Origin: JAPLJU01 sp964547985
GTDB lineage: Bacteria; Desulfobacterota; Syntrophia; Syntrophales; UBA2192
Length of the DNA stretch: 64,000 nt
Assembly (NCBI GenBank): GCA_964547985.1
Contig: CAZJPV010000006.1
Location: 1-64,000 of the forward strand
Direction of reading: 5' to 3'
Positions 59,887 to 64,000 of the stretch are shown one piece after another. Under the pieces are notes generated by a model. It was not told the DNA's origin. It worked only from the letters and a program-made list of their open reading frames with translations, and searched no databases. Each line of letters opens with the position of its first letter. Position 1 is the stretch's first letter. The position numbers were made by a program, and so were the translations under genes.

Positions 59887-60606
59887 ATGTTTCGTACGAA
59901 AATATTGACCTTCACGGTTTGTCTATTCATGATCGTGGCCGTAAACGCGGGCGCTGCGGAGGAAAGGGCCCATCTCCTGAAGGACAACGCCTTCTCCGTC
60001 AAGGCGGGTTATCACCTGTATCCGGGCAGCGATTTCATGGATTTCTGGGACATCAGCCAGGGTGATTTTAATGGTCTCATCGGGGAAGTCGCCTACGAAA
60101 GGCGGCTGTATAAATACCTGTGGCTTGATATTGCCGTGGGTTACTTCCAGTCCGGCGAGGAAAGCCAGGGAAGCCTTCTCGCCGGTGACAGTCTCGACCT
60201 GACGATCATCAATGCCTACCTGTCTCCGACCCTGAAACTTGTATTCCCCGTTGCGGACGCCTTGACCGTTTACGCAGGGGCCGGTCCTGATTATTACTAC
60301 ACCGAGAGCAGGCTCAAATACCAAACAGGGGGATTTACCTATGACAGGGACGAGACATTCAACAGCTTCGGCGCGCACGGGCTGGCGGGGATCGAGCTCT
60401 ACATCATGAAGAAGCCCACGGATTTTGGTTTCTGGGATGCGCCGGTGGGAATTTTCTTTGAATACAAATACACGTGGTTGCCGGTAAAAGATTTCGACAG
60501 CGAGCTGATCAGGAATTTTAATGCTGCCCATGGGACGTCCTATGAAAGTCACGATGCCGATGTCGGTGGTCACGCGTTTTTCGGCGGCTTCCGGTGGCAT
60601 TTTTAG
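59887..60606 (+). CDS. Outer-membrane beta-barrel protein
   Basis: Encodes 239 aa. A signal peptide (KILTFTVCLFMIVAVNAGA) precedes amphipathic strands with alternating aromatic residues (SVKAGYHLYPGSDFMDFWD, YKYLWLDIAVGYF, LTVYAGAGPDYYY), ending with a terminal Phe (GGFRWHF) as outer-membrane barrels do. Probably an eight-strand OmpX/OprF-like barrel of the outer-membrane protein superfamily. AAAGGAGGAGG lies close before the ATG. Confidence 0.85.
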   Translation: MFRTKILTFTVCLFMIVAVNAGAAEERAHLLKDNAFSVKAGYHLYPGSDFMDFWDISQGDFNGLIGEVAYERRLYKYLWLDIAVGYFQSGEESQGSLLAGDSLDLTIINAYLSPTLKLVFPVADALTVYAGAGPDYYYTESRLKYQTGGFTYDRDETFNSFGAHGLAGIELYIMKKPTDFGFWDAPVGIFFEYKYTWLPVKDFDSELIRNFNAAHGTSYESHDADVGGHAFFGGFRWHF

Positions 60607-60673
60607 CCGGGGAGGATTCTTTCAAGCCTTCGGATCATAGGAGACTTGGGGGAGAAGGGAAGTTGTTGTGTTT

Positions 60674-60937
60674 ATGAACAAGCTGGAAAGGCTGATGCAC
60701 ATAAAACACGCCGCCCTCTACATCGAACCCGAACTCATCGGGCCGGACTTCGAGCGCGTCAAGGCGGCAGAGGAAGAATGGATGCGGCTCGTGGACGAGC
60801 TCTACGAGGATAACGGCCGGCTCATTACCCCGCGGCAATACCAGGCGGCCAGGACGCAATTCGAGTACTTTCTCGTCCTCCTGGAAATGACGATAGACCA
60901 TTACCGGCGGGAGACCGGGGCGGAGAATAAAAAATAA
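60674..60937 (+). CDS. Small hypothetical protein
   Basis: Encodes 87 aa. It is helical and charged, with KLERLMHIKHAALYIEPELI and a C-terminal ARTQFEYFLVLLEMTIDHYR. No signal or metal site. A GTG two codons upstream is in frame; AAGGGAAG lies about 11 nt before the ATG. It follows the barrel gene by 67 nt. Confidence 0.6.
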   Translation: MNKLERLMHIKHAALYIEPELIGPDFERVKAAEEEWMRLVDELYEDNGRLITPRQYQAARTQFEYFLVLLEMTIDHYRRETGAENKK

Positions 60938-61148
60938 AGAACCTGGATCCCTTGCAGTCATTATTTCTCCCCTTTCCGGAACTTGTGTTTTATTCGAAAT
61001 TCGGGTTTATTTGACGCCCCCTGGTTCATGGTTTCTCCAAAAGGTTGAAAAACAAGAACAAAATATAAGCCTTTGAAATTATTAACAATAATTTGCCTAC
61101 ATCGAGAGCAAAGAGGTCAAGATGAAGCCATTAAGCCAACTTACAAAC

Positions 61149-61192
61149 GCTGTCCACAAAGCTGTCCACAGAATTACTCACAGTGCTGTGGA
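61149..61192. repeat. GCTGTCCACA direct repeats with inverted arm
   Basis: GCTGTCCACA occurs at 61149-61158 and 61161-61170. TCCACAG (61165-61171) is matched by CTGTGGA (61186-61192) as an inverted repeat. The core resembles weak DnaA boxes (TTATCCACA), but two positions differ. The rest of 60938-61280 holds no gene. Confidence 0.4.
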
Positions 61193-61280
61193 TTGCGATG
61201 TACAGATTATTGACTGCCCTTTGGGGCGGGTGCCTGCGTCTTCACCAGGCAGGTGATCAATGAGAAGGAGGATGCATCCT

Positions 61281-61922
61281 ATGTTCAAAGATTTTGTGGC
61301 TGCGGCCCTTTTCATGAGCCTTGCCCTTGTTTTATCAGGGTGCATGGTCGAGAAAAGTGTCTACCAGAAAAAGGTCGATGAAGCGGACAGTCTCAGTAAG
61401 GAGGTCGTTGCACTTCAGCAGCATAACAAGACCCTGGCGGAGGAAAATGAGCAACTCAAGCAGCAGGTTCAGAAATTGAGCACCAAGACGCAGGAACCGG
61501 GCGGAACCGTCGAATCGGAAGCCATGGCTGTCCCGTCTGAGAAAGAGGCACCGAAGGTGGAGGAAGAAAAGATCATGGCGCCTCCGAAAGAGAAGGTCGC
61601 CGAAACCCACCAGGTGGCGCCTGCCCAGACGGTACCCGAAAAGAAGGATACAGGCCTCAAATCGATCCGTCTCAAAGTGCTGAGCGGGAACGGCAAGATG
61701 TCCTCGGCCAAGAAGATGACCCAGAAACTGACGAAACTGGGCTATAAGGTGGAGGTCGTCGGTATGGCAACGACGCCGGACTACGTGACGGATACTGTTT
61801 ATTATAAATCCGGTTTCGAGAAGAAAGCAGCCGACGTGGCGAGGAAGCTCGGGGGCAGAACCATCACAAAGCCGATCTCCTGGTCGTCCGTCTTTGACAT
61901 CATTGTGGTGGCCGTCAGGTGA
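61281..61922 (+). CDS. LytR_C-domain lipoprotein
   Basis: Encodes 213 aa. The lipobox ends in LVLSGC (Cys21). A short coiled coil (about 35-70) and a long Glu/Pro/Lys linker (about 70-125) follow. Residues about 127-213 form a LytR_C-like domain: IRLKVLSGNGKMSSAKKMTQ, TKLGYKVEVVG and VTDTVYYKSGFEKKAADVAR. That domain sits on LytR-CpsA-Psr proteins and envelope lipoproteins. AAGGAGG lies 9 nt before the ATG at 61281. Confidence 0.82.
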   Translation: MFKDFVAAALFMSLALVLSGCMVEKSVYQKKVDEADSLSKEVVALQQHNKTLAEENEQLKQQVQKLSTKTQEPGGTVESEAMAVPSEKEAPKVEEEKIMAPPKEKVAETHQVAPAQTVPEKKDTGLKSIRLKVLSGNGKMSSAKKMTQKLTKLGYKVEVVGMATTPDYVTDTVYYKSGFEKKAADVARKLGGRTITKPISWSSVFDIIVVAVR

Positions 61923-61950
61923 AATAACGCTGGAAATCGCATCAGGCATT

Positions 61951-61991
61951 AAAGGCCTGGATTCGTAGGAAGATCCAGGCCTTTCTTTCTT
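61951..61991 (+). terminator. Rho-independent terminator
   Basis: A perfect 12-bp stem, AAAGGCCTGGAT (61951-61962) with ATCCAGGCCTTT (61973-61984), 10-nt loop, followed by CTTTCTT. It lies 28 nt after the LytR_C gene and close to the convergent DUF2147 stop. Confidence 0.88.
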
Positions 61992-62028
61992 CAAAAATCA
62001 TTAAAACATACAGGGGTTTGCGGTTGGA

Positions 62029-62493
62029 TTACTTTACGCGCGTCCATACGTTTGTTTTACCAATCCATGAGACACGCCAAAAACCTCTGACATCGAGGAT
62101 ATCAGGTGACTTCAAGGTCATCTTGCAACTCCATGTTTTTCCATCTCTTGGATCGTAGATAGAACCTCCCTCCCAAAGATTGTCCCCGGTGTACTTAAAT
62201 CCCCAAAGCATCACCAATCCCAGAGTGGGTCTGCTTTTCAGGGCGGGATCCGGATTTTCGCGATCCACTTTTGTCTTTCCCGCCATCCCTTTCTTGTCAT
62301 CGGGCGGATAGACGGGCTCTTTAAGCCAGACGATTTTTCCTTCGTATAAATTTCCGGATTTGTAGATTTCGATCTGTGACTCCTTTTCCTGGTTCCACCA
62401 TTTGCCCAGGATGTCATCAGGACCCGCGGCATCAGCCTGCGGGATCAGAAGAAAGACTGCAAGGAGCGCCGCAATCATCCAAATTTTTTTCAT
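62029..62493 (-). CDS. DUF2147-family exported protein
   Basis: Encodes 154 aa. A signal peptide (KKIWMIAALLAVFLLIPQADA) precedes the DUF2147 pattern: ILGKWWNQEKESQIEIYKSG, then LYEGKIVWLKEPVYPPDD, MLWGFKYTGDNLWEGGSIYD and a lipocalin-like KMTLKSPDILDVRGF strand. Function unknown; the fold is beta-barrel-like. AAGGGGGATG precedes the ATG. Confidence 0.9.
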   Translation of the reverse strand: MKKIWMIAALLAVFLLIPQADAAGPDDILGKWWNQEKESQIEIYKSGNLYEGKIVWLKEPVYPPDDKKGMAGKTKVDRENPDPALKSRPTLGLVMLWGFKYTGDNLWEGGSIYDPRDGKTWSCKMTLKSPDILDVRGFWRVSWIGKTNVWTRVK

Positions 62494-63027
62494 CTTTCAT
62501 CCCCCTTCTTATTGGTTTAACGCGAGAGAAAAAGTTTTCTTCCATATCTACATATAGGATAGGCGCATTTTTTTCCACATGCTTTTTTGAAAAAAGAGGC
62601 CGCCGGGTCAATAATCTGAAAATGTTGAATAATATCGGTATATTGTAAAAAAAGATATGAGGATCAGCGGGAGGGAGGAAAGAATCCGCAGTAGTTAAAT
62701 GCGTTTCAATCGTTACAGAAATTGCTGATATGATATTACTGATCTCTTAATCAAAAGACGAACGGTTCCACATCTTCGAGCCATTTCATGCATTTCCTGA
62801 CGAGTTGGAGGAACTTTTCGAGGGGCCAGGAAATGACGCTGATGGAGACGAGGGTGATCTTCTCCGCCGTCGTGTATCGGGGATGGACGGTGCTCGGCAT
62901 GTCAGAAGTCCTTTCTGAACCTGTCACGCAGCCGCTGATAAGGGCCGTCGGGAGGGAATTTTTCTCTTCTGTATATTCTATCGGTCGAGGGTCAACAAAC
63001 CTGAAGGGGCCGATCGGCAGATAAAGG
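62494..63027. other. Long intergenic stretch, no confident gene
   Basis: AT-rich at 62520-62750. Open frames on both strands (minus 62751-63161, plus 62788-63024) lack ribosome sites and look like mutual shadows. Nothing was assigned. Confidence 0.4.
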
Positions 63028-63055
63028 TTGGCATTCCTTTTGAATTCTGTATAAT
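63028..63055 (+). promoter_or_regulatory. Sigma70 promoter of ppsR
   Basis: TTGGCA (63028-63033), a 16-nt spacer and a consensus TATAAT (63050-63055). The start point would lie near 63062, about 90 nt before the ATG at 63155. Confidence 0.65.
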
Positions 63056-63154
63056 AGGGCGCCGTCGGGATTCCGGCAGGGCAGGGCGGTTGTTTTGGAA
63101 GATCGGGGTGAAGAGTTCCGTGGAAGGAAATCATCGAGGGGCAGGTTCCGGAAC

Positions 63155-63985
63155 ATGCCAAAATCAGGGAGAATCAGAACCGTTTTTTATATCTCGGACC
63201 GGACTGCTATCACGGCCGAGACACTGGGGCACAGCCTTCTTGCCCAGTTCGACGGCATGGATATCACCCAGATGACCTTTCCGTTCATCGATACGGAGGA
63301 AAAGGCAAAGGACGTGCTCAAGAATATCAACCAGATTTCGAAGAATGGCGCCCGGCCCATCGTATTCAGCACCCTGATCAAATCCGATCTTCGTAAAATC
63401 ATCATGATGGCAGATGCCGTGGTCATCGATCTCTTCGACACCTTCATCAAGCCGCTGGAAGCCGAGTTTAAGACCCAGTCCTCCCAAACCATCGGTCACC
63501 ACCCCCTGCTGATGAAAGACCTGGATGTGCGGATAGACGCGGTGAACTTTGCCATCAGCAACGATGACGGCATCTCGACGAAGGACTACGACAAGGCCGA
63601 TGTGGTCCTGACCGGCGTGTCACGTGCCGGAAAGACACCGACTTGTCTTTACCTGGGCCTCCAGTTCGGTGTCTATGCCGCCAACTACCCCCTCACGGAG
63701 GACGACCTTCTCATCGAATACAAAAAGATACCGGGCGTCCTCGTCCCCTTCCGGGACAAACTCTTCGGGCTCACCATCAATCCCGAGCGCCTGCAGAAGA
63801 TCCGCTCGGAAAGAAGGCCGAACAGCCGCTACTCCTCGCTCCACCAGTGCCAGCAGGAGGTGGCCATGGCCGAGTTCCTTTTTGTTTCGAAAAATATCCC
63901 CTTCATCAACATCACCACCATGTCGGTGGAGGAAATCGCGGCGACCATCATGCACAGGGTCAGGCTGAAGAGAAGGCTCTTCTGA
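63155..63985 (+). CDS. ppsR: Pyruvate phosphate dikinase / PEP synthase regulatory protein (kinase-phosphorylase)
   Basis: Encodes 276 aa. It matches the DUF299/PSRP family: VFYISDRTAITAETLGHSLL at the start, the P-loop GVSRAGKTPTCLYLG near 154, and NYPLTEDDLL and SSLHQCQQEVAMAEFLF after it. It switches PPDK or PEP synthase off and on by ADP-dependent phosphorylation and phosphate-dependent removal. The upstream frame extends 20 residues to 63095; the ATG at 63155 fits the family start. The target enzyme is not in the window. Confidence 0.94.
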   Translation: MPKSGRIRTVFYISDRTAITAETLGHSLLAQFDGMDITQMTFPFIDTEEKAKDVLKNINQISKNGARPIVFSTLIKSDLRKIIMMADAVVIDLFDTFIKPLEAEFKTQSSQTIGHHPLLMKDLDVRIDAVNFAISNDDGISTKDYDKADVVLTGVSRAGKTPTCLYLGLQFGVYAANYPLTEDDLLIEYKKIPGVLVPFRDKLFGLTINPERLQKIRSERRPNSRYSSLHQCQQEVAMAEFLFVSKNIPFINITTMSVEEIAATIMHRVRLKRRLF

Positions 63986-64000
63986 AATCCTTCTGCCTGT

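Noticed and set aside
61149..61192. Chromosomal replication origin
   Set aside because: The boxes differ from the DnaA consensus and there is no dnaA, dnaN, gyrB or AT-rich unwinding element beside them.
62751..63161. 136-codon minus-strand frame before ppsR
   Set aside because: It crosses the ppsR promoter and start. No ribosome site and no recognised family; the opposing + frame (62788-63024) is no better.

Overview
The window looks like part of a GC-rich, Gram-negative chromosome, most likely from the Desulfobacterota (former Deltaproteobacteria, Syntrophales-like). This is inferred from gene content, not from a marker gene: many lipoproteins and OmpA-type proteins, a tandem-duplicated UvrA, a TRAP transporter, a complete beta-oxidation cluster with an acyl-CoA dehydrogenase-SCP2 fusion, a GYD-domain protein, and PolX with a PpsR-type regulator. 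No IS element, phage gene, CRISPR array or integrase is visible. Most of the window is ordinary core or lineage-specific chromosome.

Layout. 1-7.2 kb: tRNA-Arg(CCT), a DUF5658 membrane protein, a giant double UvrA behind a strong sigma70 promoter, and a convergent DUF1385 protein. 7.3-13.0 kb (minus strand): one transport-catabolism unit, dctP-dctQ-dctM-pxpA-pxpB-pxpC, which predicts uptake of 5-oxoproline (or a similar acid) by a TRAP system and hydrolysis to glutamate. 13-17 kb: a lone type IV pilin-like protein, an NTF2/SnoaL-like protein, a VWA-OmpA lipoprotein and another lipoprotein. 17.1-24.2 kb: a beta-oxidation operon (thiolase, hydratase/dehydrogenase, acyl-CoA ligase, LCAD-type dehydrogenase-SCP2). 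24.2-29.6 kb: DUF3108, a large hybrid sensor kinase, an unknown protein and a Rossmann protein resembling acyl-ACP reductase. 29.9-32.5 kb (minus): a BON-OmpA protein whose signal peptide is split off by an in-frame TGA, and a membrane-anchored coiled-coil rod ending in helix-hairpin-helix motifs. 33-42 kb: alpha/beta hydrolase, lipid-kinase family, GYD protein, nitroreductase, sigma70-type factor, PolX, DUF4197, PanE family and unknowns. 42-53.6 kb: MaoC-type hydratase, hydrolases, small zinc proteins, DUF697, flavodoxin, SagB-like oxidoreductase, BASS-type transporter and a cysteine hydrolase. 53.9-62.5 kb: an envelope-rich stretch (membrane-anchored serine protease, Gly/Gln repeat protein, Lpp-like lipoprotein beside an L,D-transpeptidase, RmuC, outer-membrane barrel, LytR_C lipoprotein, DUF2147). 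The window ends with a complete ppsR.

Most notable: (1) a self-contained Lpp/L,D-transpeptidase pair, in which an alanine-zipper lipoprotein ending in lysine lies directly downstream of a LysM-YkuD transpeptidase; (2) an OmpA-BON plus TM-coiled-coil-HhH pair that could tie DNA, inner membrane and peptidoglycan together, with a suspicious TGA in the OmpA signal peptide; (3) an acyl-ACP-reductase-like protein that keeps the position of the catalytic cysteine; (4) the TRAP-Pxp operon; (5) a decapeptide Gly-Gln repeat protein of unknown fold. Several genes absent from standard length cut-offs were found by reading, including a 48-aa membrane protein (42277-42423) and a 59-aa double-CxxC protein just before rmuC (58089-58268).
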